NCBI GenBank assembly: GCA_902805675.1
Contig: CADCTA010000057.1
Location: 31,056 to 95,055, forward strand
Origin: an uncultured Chthoniobacterales bacterium
Lineage (GTDB): Bacteria > Verrucomicrobiota > Verrucomicrobiia > Chthoniobacterales > UBA10450
Direction of reading: 5' to 3'
Length of the DNA: 64,000 nt
Part shown: one piece after another, positions 9,516-19,760 of the stretch
Numbering within the stretch: position 1 is the first letter of the stretch
Layout: each line of letters starts with the position of its first letter
Made by a program: the position numbers and the translations under genes
The notes under the pieces: model-generated
Told to the model about the DNA's origin: nothing
Seen by the model: only the letters and a program-made list of their open reading frames with translations
Databases searched by the model: none

Positions 9516-10088
9516 ATGGCTCTGCGGCTCGGGATTCTCGGCTCCGGCAAAGGCTCGAACTGTCGCGCAATCCTGGAGCGCATTCGCGATGGCTCGCTCG
9601 ACGCTGAGGCTCGCATCGTCGTCTCCGACTTTGGTGATGCGCCGATTCTCGAGATCGCGCGCGAATTCGGCGTGCCGCATGCGCACGTCGCGCCTGGCAA
9701 CTTCCGCACCATCCTCGAGCCTGCGGCCGAGCAGGAACTCGTGCGCACGCTGCAGCGTGCGGACGTCGAATTGGTGGTGCTGGCCGGCTTCATGCGCGTC
9801 CTGAAGGCGCCGATGCTCCAGGCCTTTCCGCAGCGCATCATCAACATCCACCCGTCGCTCTTGCCGAAGTTTCCCGGCCTCGCAGCCTGGAAGCAGGCGC
9901 TTGCCGCGGGGGAGAAGGTCACCGGCTGCACGGTCCACTATGTGGACGCCGGGATCGACAGCGGCATGATCCTCGGTCAACGCGAAGTGCCGATCATGCC
10001 TAACGACACGCCGGAGACGTTGCACGCCCGCATTCAGATCGCCGAGCGTGAGTTGTACCCGGAAGTGATCGGGTGTCTGGCTGTGTAG
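9516..10088 (+). CDS. purN: Phosphoribosylglycinamide formyltransferase
   Basis: 190 residues. It transfers formyl from 10-formyl-tetrahydrofolate to GAR in purine synthesis (cytoplasm). Visible signatures are GSGKGSN near the N-terminus (phosphate loop), INIHPSLLP with N110 and H112, and TVHYVDAGIDSG with D148; these align with the catalytic Asn-His-Asp triad of PurN. The length is typical. It begins 4 bp after the heptose nucleotidyltransferase stop, so it is probably the last gene of a three-gene transcription unit. A palindromic repeat follows at 10199. Confidence 0.95.
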   Translation: MALRLGILGSGKGSNCRAILERIRDGSLDAEARIVVSDFGDAPILEIAREFGVPHAHVAPGNFRTILEPAAEQELVRTLQRADVELVVLAGFMRVLKAPMLQAFPQRIINIHPSLLPKFPGLAAWKQALAAGEKVTGCTVHYVDAGIDSGMILGQREVPIMPNDTPETLHARIQIAERELYPEVIGCLAV

Positions 10089-10198
10089 TCATCGCTGTCG
10101 GGTTCTGCAAGAGCCGCTGTTTCTCGACGGCTACCGGCGGGCGGCTGGGTGAGTCTTTCGTTCATTCCAGAGCGCACGCGCGTGGTAAGCGTGATCGG

Positions 10199-10294
10199 AA
10201 AGCGGCGGAATACCGCCGCACTCCAAAACGCAAGCGACTGAGCGTGCGAGCACTCGCGGCAGCGTCTTGGAGTGCGCCAGTATTCTGGCGCTTT
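10199..10294. repeat. Family C palindromic intergenic element, copy 1
   Basis: A 96-bp element made of two outer hairpins facing each other. The left arm begins AAAGCGGCGGAATACCGCCG and the right arm ends GCGCCAGTATTCTGGCGCTTT. Inside are paired CACTCCAAAACGC and GCGTCTTGGAGTG segments. Near-identical copies lie at 33886-33982 (opposite orientation) and 55034-55130. The architecture resembles REPIN/MITE elements. It sits between the 3' ends of purN and gpsA, where it could also act as a bidirectional RNA hairpin. Confidence 0.85.
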
Positions 10295-10334
10295 CAGGTG
10301 GCGTGTAAGCCCGCCCGTTGTGTGGCCGGTCGCG

Positions 10335-11333
10335 CTAGATCCGCTCAGCCTTCTGATCGCGCCCTAACAACTCCTGCAACGCCTGCGCTGGAGGCTTCGC
10401 CTCGTACACCACGGAGTAGACCTGATCGATGATCGGGGTCTCGATATCGAGCCGCCGCGCGCATTCAAACGCGCTCTTCGCCGTCGGCACACCTTCCGCG
10501 ATTGAGTGACTCCGCGCTGCAATTTCCTCGAGCGTGCGCCCGCGCCCAAGCTGCTCGCCGACGCGTCGATTCCGGCTGTGCTGGCTAAAACAGGTGGCGA
10601 TCAAATCGCCGGCGCCACTCAGACCGTAAAACGTCTGGGGGTTGCCGCCCATCGCGGTGCCCAGCCGCAACATCTCAGCCAGCGCCCGCGTGACCAACGC
10701 CGCCTTCGAGTTGTCGCCAAGGCCAAAGCCATCACTGCAGCCGGCCGCGAGCGCGAAGACGTTTTTCAGCGCGCCACCAAGCTCAATCCCAGTGGTCTCG
10801 TCACTCGAATAGATGCGGAACAGCGGACTCCCGAGATGTTGCTGCAGCTGCTCCGCGCATTCCGGCTGCTCACAACCGAGCACTGTCGCCGTCGGCCGGT
10901 CACGCGAGACTTCGATCGCGAGGTTTGGGCCGGAAAGCACCGCGACGGTGTGCTCTGGGTGCACTTCGGCCAGGATCTGTGTCATCCGCATTCCGGTGCC
11001 GTGTTCGATGCCTTTCGTGCAACTTAGGAACACCGCGTCCCTCGACAGGTGCGGCTGTAGTTGCTCGGCAACAGTGCGCAACGCGGTCGACGGCGTGACG
11101 AACACAACAAGCTCGGCGCCCGCGGCTTGCGACAGGTCGCTCGTGACGTGAATCGACTCTGGCAACGTGACCCCAGGCAGATATTCAGTGTTCTCGCGAG
11201 TGGCCCGCAGCTCCTGCGCCCGTTCAGGGTTGTGGCCCCACAAGAGGACGTCATTGCCTTGCCTCGCCCAGAGTATCGCCAAGGCGGTTCCCCATCCGCC
11301 GGCTCCCAGAATGGCTGTGCGTTTGAATCTCAC
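10335..11333 (-). CDS. gpsA: NAD(P)-dependent glycerol-3-phosphate dehydrogenase
   Basis: 332 residues from the GTG at 11333. The frame is open further upstream, but that part overlaps plsY and has no homology-like character. GAGGWGTALA (residues 10-19) is the NAD(P) Rossmann motif; CTKGIE, LSGPNLA, the ELGGALKNVFA active-site helix and GLSGAGDL are all GpsA hallmarks. It reduces dihydroxyacetone phosphate to sn-glycerol 3-phosphate, the substrate of PlsY encoded just upstream. The GTG overlaps the plsY stop by 4 bp (11330-11333), pairing two consecutive steps of phospholipid synthesis. Confidence 0.95.
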   Translation of the reverse strand: MRFKRTAILGAGGWGTALAILWARQGNDVLLWGHNPERAQELRATRENTEYLPGVTLPESIHVTSDLSQAAGAELVVFVTPSTALRTVAEQLQPHLSRDAVFLSCTKGIEHGTGMRMTQILAEVHPEHTVAVLSGPNLAIEVSRDRPTATVLGCEQPECAEQLQQHLGSPLFRIYSSDETTGIELGGALKNVFALAAGCSDGFGLGDNSKAALVTRALAEMLRLGTAMGGNPQTFYGLSGAGDLIATCFSQHSRNRRVGEQLGRGRTLEEIAARSHSIAEGVPTAKSAFECARRLDIETPIIDQVYSVVYEAKPPAQALQELLGRDQKAERI

Positions 11334-11959
11334 TTCCGCGCGAACCGTGGTTCGGTTCCATTGAGAAGGCGAGTGATATTCGAGCGATGACGCCAGACGA
11401 CGAGAGCTGCCATCACAAGCGAGAAGTAGAACAACACGGTGCCTTGTGTCTGCTTCATCGCGACTAGCACGGCCACGACGACCGGCAATGCTGTCGCGGC
11501 GACGATCGACGCGAGCGACACATAGCGTGTCACTTTGAAGACGATGAGCCAGACGACAAAGATCGCGAAGGCTGAGATCGGCGTCACGCCGGCGAGGGAC
11601 CCCGCTGAGGTGGCGACGCCTTTGCCTCCTTTGAAGCGCAGCCACACTGGAAACGAGTGCCCGGCGACACATGCCGCAGCCGCGACGATCGCGAAAAACT
11701 CGATGTACTCCGCCGTGTCAGGCGTGCGGCTGGCGAGAAGCATCGCAAGTCGAACAGCAATGAATCCTTTCAGCGCGTCGGCGAAGAACACGGCAAAGCC
11801 CCACGGCTTACCTAGAACACGCAAGACATTTGTAGCACCGATGTTGCCGCTCCCGTGTTGGCGTACGTCCACGCCTGACAAGCGGCCGGCGAGATATCCG
11901 CACGGGATTGACCCGAATAGATACGCTTCGAGCAGCACCAGAATGAGGAGCGTCCACAT
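11330..11959 (-). CDS. plsY: Acyl-phosphate:glycerol-3-phosphate acyltransferase
   Basis: 209 residues, an integral membrane protein with about five hydrophobic segments. The N-terminal FGSIPCGYLAGRL, the HGSGNIGATNVLRV loop and KGGKGVATSAG are the conserved PlsY motifs that bind glycerol 3-phosphate and acyl phosphate. It makes lysophosphatidate at the inner membrane. It starts 2 bp after the mnmG stop and overlaps gpsA by 4 bp, so it is translationally embedded in the operon. Confidence 0.95.
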   Translation of the reverse strand: MWTLLILVLLEAYLFGSIPCGYLAGRLSGVDVRQHGSGNIGATNVLRVLGKPWGFAVFFADALKGFIAVRLAMLLASRTPDTAEYIEFFAIVAAAACVAGHSFPVWLRFKGGKGVATSAGSLAGVTPISAFAIFVVWLIVFKVTRYVSLASIVAATALPVVVAVLVAMKQTQGTVLFYFSLVMAALVVWRHRSNITRLLNGTEPRFARK

Positions 11960-11961
11960 GG

Positions 11962-13869
11962 CTAGCGTGCTGTTGCCTGAGACCCGAGCGACCGCGGCAC
12001 CGTGCCCTCGCGTGAACGAGCTGCCATGTGGGCACGGCCGAGCCAGACCGAGATGATGGCGACATCGGCCGGTGTGATTCCGCTGATCCGACCGGCCTGA
12101 CCAATGCTGACCGGCCGCACAGCAGAGAGCTTCTGGCGCGTCTCGGGGCGCAGCCCTGGAATCCGTGCATAGTCGACATCGAGAGGAATTGGCTGCGACT
12201 CGCGCGCCGTGAGCTGCCGATGCTGTTGAGTTTGCCGCCGCACGTAGCCTTCATACTTCATCTCGGTTTCGATGAGCTCCCAATGCTCGGGCGAGGCGAT
12301 GGTGCGGATTTCCGTGGGAAGGCTGTCGAGGTGAAACTCTGGTTGCTTCAACAGCGCAGCGACCGGGCGCCCGGCGACCTTTACTTCGGCAGCGGCTCGG
12401 CGCAGTTCGGCGAGCGCGCGTTCTTTGTCTTCGAAGACTGCCCAGCGCCGATCGTCAACCAACCCCGCTTCGCGCCCGCGGCGAGTGAGGCGCTGATCGG
12501 CATTATCCTGCCGCAGCGATAACCGATCCTCTGCACGACTGGTGAACATGCGGTACGGCTCCTCCGTTCCTTTCGTGACCAGATCGTCGATCAGCACACC
12601 GGTGTATGCTTCATCGCGCGCCAATGTGAACGGTGCGCGGCCCTGCACCTTGAGCGCTGCGTTGGTGCCAGCGACGAGCCCTTGCGCCGCAGCTTCCTCG
12701 TAACCCGAGGTGCCATTCACCTGACCGGCGAAATACAAGCCGCCGACCCGCTTGGTCTCTAGCGTGTGATGCAGCTGCGTCGGCGGAAAGTAATCATATT
12801 CGACCGCGTAGCCCGGTCGCATGATCTCCGCGCGCGAGAGGCTTGGGATCGTGTGCAGGAACTCAAGCTGCACCGCGTAGGGCAGACTCGTGGAGATCCC
12901 GTTGACGTAGAACTCATCGGTGTGCAGTCCCTCGGGCTCTAAGAAGAGTTGATGCGCTGGCTTCTCGGAGAACTTGACCACCTTGTCCTCGATGGACGGA
13001 CAGTAACGCGGCCCTGTGCCTTGGATGCGCCCGGCATAGAGCGCAGATAGATGCAGGTTGCGCCGGATGACATCATGAGTGCGCTCATTCGTATGCGTGA
13101 TCCAGCACGGAACTTGTTCCACGTGGAACTTCGAGCCGTTCAGCGTGAAGATGTCGCCTGGGTTCTGCTCGGCTGGCTGCGCGTAGCCGAAACGTGGCGC
13201 AGGCACATCGCCGTGCTGGATCTCGCAGAGGGAAAAATCGATCGAGCGGCGGCTGATCCGACACGGCGTACCGGTTTTGAATCGCCCGACCTCGAAGCCG
13301 AGCGCGCGCAAGCTGTCGCTCAACGTCGACGCTGTGTCTGCCATTCGGCCGCCAGGCTTCGTGTGGGAGCCGACGTGGAGCAGTCCTCGGAGGAAAGTGC
13401 CTGAGGTAATCACTACGGCACGGCAGGCGATCTCAATCCCGACGTCTGTCGTGACACCCGCGATCCCGTCGCCCCGGACCAGCAACGACTGCACAGTAGC
13501 CTGCTTCAGATCAATACCATTTGTCCGCTCGAGAACCGCCTTTGCGCGGAACTGGTAAGCCTTCTTGTCACACTGGGCGCGCGGGGCGCGTACACTCGGA
13601 CCCTTCGTGCGATTCAGCAGCCGGAACTGGATTCCAGTTGCGTCGGCGTTCTCACCCATGAAACCACCCAGCGCATCGATCTCACGAACAATGTGACCCT
13701 TTGCCAACCCGCCGATCGCCGGGTTGCACGACATTTGTCCGACGGTGTCCAGATTCTGCGTCAGCAAAGCGACGGACGCACCCACCCTTGCCGCCGCGAG
13801 GGCCGCCTCGATGCCGGCGTGGCCGCTCCCGACGACTACAACGTCATATTCTCTCGGTGATCGGTCCAT
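11962..13869 (-). CDS. mnmG: tRNA uridine-5-carboxymethylaminomethyl(34) synthesis enzyme MnmG
   Basis: 635 residues, a typical MnmG/GidA length. [20 protein letters not shown] (from about residue 11) is the FAD-binding loop; [10 protein letters not shown] and [13 protein letters not shown] are family signatures, and [11 protein letters not shown] and GYVRRQ further on agree. With MnmE it installs the cmnm5 group on U34 of several tRNAs. It starts 13 bp after cdd on the same strand. MnmE is not in the window. Confidence 0.97.
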   Translation of the reverse strand: MDRSPREYDVVVVGSGHAGIEAALAAARVGASVALLTQNLDTVGQMSCNPAIGGLAKGHIVREIDALGGFMGENADATGIQFRLLNRTKGPSVRAPRAQCDKKAYQFRAKAVLERTNGIDLKQATVQSLLVRGDGIAGVTTDVGIEIACRAVVITSGTFLRGLLHVGSHTKPGGRMADTASTLSDSLRALGFEVGRFKTGTPCRISRRSIDFSLCEIQHGDVPAPRFGYAQPAEQNPGDIFTLNGSKFHVEQVPCWITHTNERTHDVIRRNLHLSALYAGRIQGTGPRYCPSIEDKVVKFSEKPAHQLFLEPEGLHTDEFYVNGISTSLPYAVQLEFLHTIPSLSRAEIMRPGYAVEYDYFPPTQLHHTLETKRVGGLYFAGQVNGTSGYEEAAAQGLVAGTNAALKVQGRAPFTLARDEAYTGVLIDDLVTKGTEEPYRMFTSRAEDRLSLRQDNADQRLTRRGREAGLVDDRRWAVFEDKERALAELRRAAAEVKVAGRPVAALLKQPEFHLDSLPTEIRTIASPEHWELIETEMKYEGYVRRQTQQHRQLTARESQPIPLDVDYARIPGLRPETRQKLSAVRPVSIGQAGRISGITPADVAIISVWLGRAHMAARSREGTVPRSLGSQATAR

Positions 13870-13882
13870 GTTCCACGTGGAA

Positions 13883-14272
13883 CTATCCGAGAATACCTTG
13901 CCGCGGCTTCGGAAACAGCGCGCTCAAGGTGAACTCAGCCGTCCGCCCGCTGAGCGTCCGGCTGACAATCGCCAGGTCCGGACAAAACTCCGCCAGGACC
14001 TGTCGGCACGCTCCGCACGGCACAACCGGCTCCTCCGAGTCGCTCACGATCGCCAGTTGGTCGAACTCGGTTGTACCCGCTTGAACGGCCGATCCAACCG
14101 CGACCCGCTCTGCGCAAATCGTTAGACCGTAGGAGACATTCTCGACATTACCGCCTGTGAAAACTTCACCGGTCGCCGCCCGCAACGCGGCGCCGACTTT
14201 GAACTCGGAATACGGCGCGTATGCCCTAAGCCGCGCATCAGCAGCCAGGTGCACGAGGTCGTTCGAACTCAT
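13883..14272 (-). CDS. cdd: Cytidine deaminase
   Basis: 129 residues, homotetrameric-type Cdd. ICAERVA gives zinc ligand C53 and catalytic E55, and PCGACRQVL gives zinc ligands C86 and C89; [13 protein letters not shown] and NVENVSYG are the substrate-binding motifs. It deaminates cytidine or deoxycytidine for pyrimidine salvage. The ATG overlaps the stop of the upstream VTT protein as ATGA (14269-14272), indicating coupling. Confidence 0.95.
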   Translation of the reverse strand: MSSNDLVHLAADARLRAYAPYSEFKVGAALRAATGEVFTGGNVENVSYGLTICAERVAVGSAVQAGTTEFDQLAIVSDSEEPVVPCGACRQVLAEFCPDLAIVSRTLSGRTAEFTLSALFPKPRQGILG

Positions 14273-15045
14273 AACCTTTTCGTAGCGAGATTGTTATCAA
14301 TTGAATATTCGGTCGACTCCGCCGCCGCGCCGTTAGGTTTCGCTGCCTCCTCTGCTTCCTTCAGCAACCGCAGCGCGATCCGACCGAGCATCAACAACAC
14401 CACGACCGAGGTCACCAAGCCGCCGCCCCAGATGAAGTACTCGATGAGATGGGGATGACTCTTGCCGCGCACCAGGTTCAATCCCAACTGCCCCAGCGTG
14501 CCGAGATACGCATACAGGAACAGCCCTGGCGCCTGGCCGATCGCCACCCAGAGCATGCAGGTGCGAAAGCGAATCGTGGTGAGCCCGTAGAGGTAATTGA
14601 GGAGACTCGTCGGAAACAGCGGGTGCAGCTGGCTGAGCAGGATGATTTTCCACCCCTCGCGTTCCACGGCTGGCTCGAGCGCCTCCAGAGTACGGTTCTG
14701 CATCAGCCGCCGCCGCAGCCATCGCCGGCCGATCCAGCGGCTGATGTAGAACGAGATCGCCGCGCCTCCGACGTTACCGACGAGGATGATGAGGAAACCC
14801 CACCAAAGTCCGAAGAAGAATCCGCCCCCGAGGCTAAGGAAGCCGCCCGGCAGCAACAGCACGTTGCAGCACGCATAGAGCAGCGGGTAACAGATGGCGC
14901 TCCACGCGCCCCAGCCCATCACGCGCTGCTGCACGGCAGCGAGAATGTCAGCGAGCGGAAAGAACCGCGAGAGGACGAAGATGAGGATGCCGACGAGCAG
15001 CAGTCCGCCGAACTGAACGTAGAGCGCGCGACGAACTTCGACCAT
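14269..15045 (-). CDS. TVP38/TMEM64 (VTT domain) membrane protein
   Basis: 258 residues with several membrane segments. The central region has the VTT/DedA-superfamily pattern: a Gly-rich loop (PGGFLSLGGGFFFG), a GNVGGAAISFYISRWIGR segment, and HPLFPTSLLNYLYGLT in the second half. Members are inner-membrane proteins linked to lipid scrambling or transport; the specific role is unknown. It lies 18 bp after the methyltransferase-reductase fusion and overlaps cdd by 4 bp. Confidence 0.85.
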   Translation of the reverse strand: MVEVRRALYVQFGGLLLVGILIFVLSRFFPLADILAAVQQRVMGWGAWSAICYPLLYACCNVLLLPGGFLSLGGGFFFGLWWGFLIILVGNVGGAAISFYISRWIGRRWLRRRLMQNRTLEALEPAVEREGWKIILLSQLHPLFPTSLLNYLYGLTTIRFRTCMLWVAIGQAPGLFLYAYLGTLGQLGLNLVRGKSHPHLIEYFIWGGGLVTSVVVLLMLGRIALRLLKEAEEAAKPNGAAAESTEYSIDNNLATKRL

Positions 15046-15063
15046 TCGTCACACCATCGTCAC

Positions 15064-16968
15064 TCACAACGCGCGCGCAAACTCCGCCAGCTCCACCGTC
15101 GTCTCGTATTGCAGGAATGGCGTAATGAGATACACGCCGGCATACTCCGCGAGGGCCGCCTCCGTCATCTCCTTCGCCAGCTTCAATCCCCGCGCGCGAC
15201 CTTCCGCGCCTTCGCTGCCGGCCATTGCCGCCCGCACACGATCGGAGACGAGGATGCCTGGCACCTCGTTGTGCAGGAACTCCGCCTGCCGTCCGCTCAG
15301 CAACGGCCAGATGCCGATGAAGAGCGGGATGCCGAGATGCGCAGTGCGTCGCTTCGTCTCCGCGATCAGCTCTGCGTCAAAGACTGGCTGCGTCATCGCA
15401 TACTGCGCGCCGGCCGCGACTTTGCGCTCCAGACGTTGCACCTGCGCGTCGAGGTTCTTCGCATTCGGATTGAACGTGCAGCCGATGACAAACTCAGTCT
15501 TCGCCTTGAGCGGTTTGCCGGAATGCGTGAAGCCTTCGTTGAGCTGTTTCACGATTGCCATCAGCTCGATCGAGTTGACGTCGTAGACCGACTTCGCGCC
15601 CGGATGATCGCCGACGCGCGCCGGATCGCCGGTCAGCGGCAACACGTGTCGCATGCCGAGCGCCGCCATGCCTAACAACTCGCTCTGCAGGCCGAGGACG
15701 TTGCGATCGCGGCAACTGATATGCAGCAGCGGCGTGATGCCGAAGCGCTCCTTCAACATCGCGCCCACCGCAAGGTTGCTCATGCGCAAAATGGCTAACG
15801 AGTTATCCGCCAGCGTGATCGCATCGCAGCCTGCGCGCGTGAGCGCCTGCGCCCCGGCGAAGAACTTGTCGAGCGCGAGCGACTTTGGCGGATCGAGCTC
15901 GCAGATGATGACGCGTTGCCCCTGCGCCAGCTTCTCGACCAGGCTGTCTTCCGCGCGACGCTGCGTGTGAAATGTCTCGAGCGGCGCCTGCGAGATTGCG
16001 CGGACCTGTTTGCTCCGCACCGGCTTCATCTCTGCGACCGCCCTCGAGAGCGCCGCGATGTGCGCCGGAGTTGTCCCGCAACATCCACCAATCAGCCCCG
16101 CGCCTTGCTCCGCCATTTCGCGCCCGGTGATCCCGAAGTAATCCGGCGCGGTCGGATAAACATAGCGCCCCTCGGTGTAGCGCGGATACCCGGCATTCGC
16201 ATACGCGGCGAGCAGATCGCCGGCCGGAATCTTCTGCAGCAGCTGCACCATGGCGTGCGGACCATTCATGCAATTCGCACCCACGATGTGCGCACCGAGC
16301 TGCCGGCAATGCGCGAAGGCATCGACCACCGGCATGCCCGATTGCAATCGCCCTTCCGGCTCGCAAGCGAAGAGCGCGACCACGATCGCGTCGCTCGCCG
16401 GTCTCGCTCCCAGCGCGATCTGCATCTCCTCGAAGCTCATGAACGTCTCGAAGAACAGGATCTGCACGCCGCCATCGAGCAGCGCCGTGATCTGCTCACG
16501 AAAGCACGCCGCACGATCGATCCCGCGCTCTGTCGCATCGCTTTCGCTGATCCCGAGCGGCCCGACACTGCCGGCCACGCACACATCCTTGCCGCGCGCC
16601 GCGGCGAGAGCCACCCGAGCAGCGGCCGAGTTGATTTCCGCCACGCGTGCCTGCAACCCGAAGCGCTCGAGCCGCGGAGCGTTCGCGCCGAAGGTGTTCG
16701 TCTCGATGAGACGCGCGCCGGCGGCGACGTACTGCTCGTGCACCATGCGGACGCGATCCGGCTCCGAGACGCACAGCTCCTCAAGGCAGCGATCCACCGG
16801 CACGCCTGCATCGAGCAAGAGCGTCCCCATCGCGCCATCGCCGCAGACGATGCGCTCCTGCAGTTCATCGAGTAAACCCACCGCCGTGGGCTTAACGTCG
16901 CGCGTCCGGAACGTCAACACGGCTGGGTCCAGGCAACGGCTGCGGCCGACCCGATCGCCCGGCGCCAC
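15064..16968 (-). CDS. Bifunctional homocysteine S-methyltransferase / 5,10-methylenetetrahydrofolate reductase
   Basis: 634 residues, two enzymes in one chain. Residues about 30-315 are a Zn-dependent homocysteine methyltransferase: DGAMGTLL opening, GANC (C233) and GGCCGTTP (C296, C297) supply the three zinc cysteines. Residues about 345-634 are a MetF-type TIM barrel (CELDPPK, LTGDPARVGDHPGAKSVYD, GCTFNP and QPVFD). The fusion would make methyl-THF and use a methyl donor to regenerate methionine, as in the YitJ-type architecture. The true start could be GTG or TTG codons about 50 bp inside, because the first 20 residues are not family-like. It heads the six-gene minus-strand run. Confidence 0.92.
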   Translation of the reverse strand: MAPGDRVGRSRCLDPAVLTFRTRDVKPTAVGLLDELQERIVCGDGAMGTLLLDAGVPVDRCLEELCVSEPDRVRMVHEQYVAAGARLIETNTFGANAPRLERFGLQARVAEINSAAARVALAAARGKDVCVAGSVGPLGISESDATERGIDRAACFREQITALLDGGVQILFFETFMSFEEMQIALGARPASDAIVVALFACEPEGRLQSGMPVVDAFAHCRQLGAHIVGANCMNGPHAMVQLLQKIPAGDLLAAYANAGYPRYTEGRYVYPTAPDYFGITGREMAEQGAGLIGGCCGTTPAHIAALSRAVAEMKPVRSKQVRAISQAPLETFHTQRRAEDSLVEKLAQGQRVIICELDPPKSLALDKFFAGAQALTRAGCDAITLADNSLAILRMSNLAVGAMLKERFGITPLLHISCRDRNVLGLQSELLGMAALGMRHVLPLTGDPARVGDHPGAKSVYDVNSIELMAIVKQLNEGFTHSGKPLKAKTEFVIGCTFNPNAKNLDAQVQRLERKVAAGAQYAMTQPVFDAELIAETKRRTAHLGIPLFIGIWPLLSGRQAEFLHNEVPGILVSDRVRAAMAGSEGAEGRARGLKLAKEMTEAALAEYAGVYLITPFLQYETTVELAEFARAL

Positions 16969-17087
16969 ACGCCAAGCGATCTTGACATAGAGCCGCTAGG
17001 CCACACGATGCGGCGGTGTCCCGCGCGCGCCCAAAACTCCGGCAGGACATCCTGCCCTCGCCGCAGCAGACCGGCCGCGCCTAACGA

Positions 17088-19760
17088 ATGAATGCGCTGC
17101 GCGCAGCCGGCTCGAGATTCGCGGCGCTGTTCCGCAAAGACGAGCTCGAGCAGGAGCTAAACGACGAGCTTCGCTTCCATCTCATGATGCGCGCGCGCGA
17201 GCACGCCGGCAGTGGCATCTCTGCGAGGGACGCTTCGCTGCAGGCGCGCCGTCAATTTGGCAACGTCAACGCGGTCAAAGACGCTTGCCGTGATTGGAGC
17301 GGCGGTGGTCCCCTCGAGGTGCTGCTCGCGGACACTCGGTTCGCCTGGCGGATGCTGGCCAAGGACCGCTCATTCACGGCCATGGCCGCACTGACTCTGG
17401 CCCTCGCGATCGCGGCGAACACCGCCGTGTTCACCGTCGCGAACAGTGTCCTGCTTCGGCCGTTGCCGTTCCCTGATGCGCACGAGCTGGTCGCCTTGCG
17501 CACTCACCCGGCGAGCGATCCTGCAAGCGGCCGCACGGTTTCCATTCCCGACTTCCAGGACTTCAATACAAGCGGGCGCTGGTTTGCGGGGATGGGAATT
17601 TCTTACTCGCAGCGTTTCCTCGCCACGGAGGCTAGCGGTGATCTGGCAAAAGTCCGCGGTGCGCGCGTCTCTGCGGGCGTGTTTTCGTTGCTCCGCGTTC
17701 CGCCGGCGCTCGGGCGGGTATTCTCGCCGGAGGACGATCAACCGGGCGCGCGCGTCGCCATCATCAGCCATGAGTTCTGGCAGCAGCGCTTCAAAGGCGC
17801 CGCCGACGTCCTCGGTACGAAGCTCACGCTGGACAACGAGGAGCATCGAATCGTCGGAGTGATGCCGTCCGCATTCCGGTTCCCGGTTCTGAATGAGGCA
17901 ACCGAGGTGTGGACAAGTTTCGCCACGCAGCACGAGCAATGGCCCGGCGGCGGCGCGCCGATTTCCGCTTCTCGCGACAGCCGGCTTTTCCACGCCATCG
18001 CGCGACTCAAACCTGGCAGCACCCAGGCGCAAGCGGATGCCGGGGCTAAGGAAATGGCCGCGCGCCTGGCTGCGCAGCATCCGACAAATCAACATCTCAA
18101 TTCATGTTCCGTGACGCCCTACCGCGCCTTCGTGACCGGCACGGTGCGCGCGGAGCTCATCATGCTCAGCGTGGCTGCGCTCTGCTTCCTCTGTGTCGCC
18201 TGCGCGAACGTCGGAAACCTGTTGCTCGCGCGGGGCGCCACGCGCGCCAGAGAGAGTGCGATCCGTGCGGCTCTCGGAGCGGGACGCGGCCGGATCTTTC
18301 GCCAGCTGCTCATCGAAGGGCTGATGGTCGGCGCCATCGCAGGCGTTCTCGGCCTGCTCGCCTCTTTCGCGGCCTCGTCCTCCATCGTGTGGCTGCTCCC
18401 CCGCGATTTCCCGCGTGCCTATGAGGTGCGCATGGATGGAATTGTCCTCGCGTTTGCCGCTGGTCTCGCCGTGCTTTTCGGCTGCGTCTTTGCGGCGGTG
18501 CCGGCGTGGCGTTCCGCACGCTCGCCGCTCGCGCCTTTGCTGAACGAGTGCAGCCGCGGGTCGGATGACAACGCGGGCAGCCGGCGCTTTCGCAACGGCC
18601 TCGTCGTCGTCGAACTCGTGCTCGCATTCGTGTTGCTGAGCGGAGCTGCGTTCTTGCTCCGGGGGGTGCAACGCCTTCGCGATGCGGAGCCCGGTTTTCG
18701 ACCTCAAGGTGTCATCAGTGCGACCGTGTCGCGCCAGGAAGTGGAAGCCCCGGAGCCAGTGCAAAATGCGGAGTTCTTCCGGCAGCTTACCGCCAGGGTG
18801 GCGGCGCTGCCGGATGTGCAATCCGCCAGCGCAGTTTCGCACGTGCCGTTTCGCACAAACCGTCCGATCACTGAACTGATCGGGGTGCGTAGCAACACGG
18901 CAGGCTTACCGCGGACCGAGTTCTGCATCGTCACGCCGAACTACTTCGGCACCTTGGACATCCCCATCGTTCAGGGGCGCGACTTCGATGAACGCGATTC
19001 TCGAGATGCGCCGCGGGTCGTAATCATCAACCAGAGCCTCGCCCACGCTCTCTTCGGGAGCGAGAACCCGGTGGGCCAGCGCCTCCACCCGAAGCTCGCC
19101 GACGATGGCGCCGGCTACATCGAACGCGAGATCGTCGGCGTGGTGCAGGACGTGCAATCGCATCGGCAAAGCACTCGCCAAACACCCGAGCTTTACCTCC
19201 CGCACGCGCAATTCAGCATCACCGACATGGCCGTGCTGGTTCGCACCGACACATCCGCTGCCGTGATAGCGGAGCGAATCCGCGCGGCCGTTGCGGCCAT
19301 CGATGGGCGGGCGCTGTTTCATGAACCCGGAAGCGTAGCGGACCACATGGACGCGAGCCTCGCGCGGCCGCGTTTGAATTCCGCCGTGCTGGCCGCCTTC
19401 GCCATCGTCGGCGTTTCTCTCGCGCTCGTCGGCATCTACGGCGTCATCGCCTACTCTGTAGCGCAGCGGCGACATGAGATCGGAATCCGCCTGGCGCTTG
19501 GCGCGGCGCGATCCAGAGTCAGCCGATTGATTATCGGGCAAGGTGCGCCTCTCATCGCCATATCGCTCGTGGCCGGCGCGCTCTGCAGCCTCATCGCCCG
19601 GCCATTTCTGCGCAGCTTCGCGCAGTCGTCCACGGGAGAGGACGCACTGCTGATCGCGATCGTCGCATCGATTGTGGGGGCTGTCGCTCTGCTGGCCTGC
19701 TGGATCCCGGCGCGTCGTGCAGCGCGGCTCGATCCGCTTGCAGCCATCGGCAGCCGATAA
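17088..19760 (+). CDS. Orphan ABC transporter permease (ADOP/MacB-like, FtsX domains)
   Basis: 890 residues. Residues about 1-75 are the short helical N-terminal domain of acidobacterial-type duplicated orphan permeases (RKDELEQELNDELRFHL and ARRQFGN). The first membrane helix has the LALAIAANTAVFTVANSVLL motif, then a MacB-type periplasmic domain and an FtsX permease unit at about 355-480. A second periplasmic domain follows, and a second FtsX unit occupies the last 120 residues (VGIYGVIAYSVAQRRHEIGI). No ATPase gene is adjacent. Such permeases may pair with a remote LolD/MacB-type ATPase; the substrate is unknown. Confidence 0.9.
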   Translation: MNALRAAGSRFAALFRKDELEQELNDELRFHLMMRAREHAGSGISARDASLQARRQFGNVNAVKDACRDWSGGGPLEVLLADTRFAWRMLAKDRSFTAMAALTLALAIAANTAVFTVANSVLLRPLPFPDAHELVALRTHPASDPASGRTVSIPDFQDFNTSGRWFAGMGISYSQRFLATEASGDLAKVRGARVSAGVFSLLRVPPALGRVFSPEDDQPGARVAIISHEFWQQRFKGAADVLGTKLTLDNEEHRIVGVMPSAFRFPVLNEATEVWTSFATQHEQWPGGGAPISASRDSRLFHAIARLKPGSTQAQADAGAKEMAARLAAQHPTNQHLNSCSVTPYRAFVTGTVRAELIMLSVAALCFLCVACANVGNLLLARGATRARESAIRAALGAGRGRIFRQLLIEGLMVGAIAGVLGLLASFAASSSIVWLLPRDFPRAYEVRMDGIVLAFAAGLAVLFGCVFAAVPAWRSARSPLAPLLNECSRGSDDNAGSRRFRNGLVVVELVLAFVLLSGAAFLLRGVQRLRDAEPGFRPQGVISATVSRQEVEAPEPVQNAEFFRQLTARVAALPDVQSASAVSHVPFRTNRPITELIGVRSNTAGLPRTEFCIVTPNYFGTLDIPIVQGRDFDERDSRDAPRVVIINQSLAHALFGSENPVGQRLHPKLADDGAGYIEREIVGVVQDVQSHRQSTRQTPELYLPHAQFSITDMAVLVRTDTSAAVIAERIRAAVAAIDGRALFHEPGSVADHMDASLARPRLNSAVLAAFAIVGVSLALVGIYGVIAYSVAQRRHEIGIRLALGAARSRVSRLIIGQGAPLIAISLVAGALCSLIARPFLRSFAQSSTGEDALLIAIVASIVGAVALLACWIPARRAARLDPLAAIGSR

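Noticed and set aside
10335..11672. 445-residue version of GpsA
   Set aside because: The first 113 residues overlap plsY and lack GpsA character; the GTG at 11333 gives normal GpsA length and couples to plsY.
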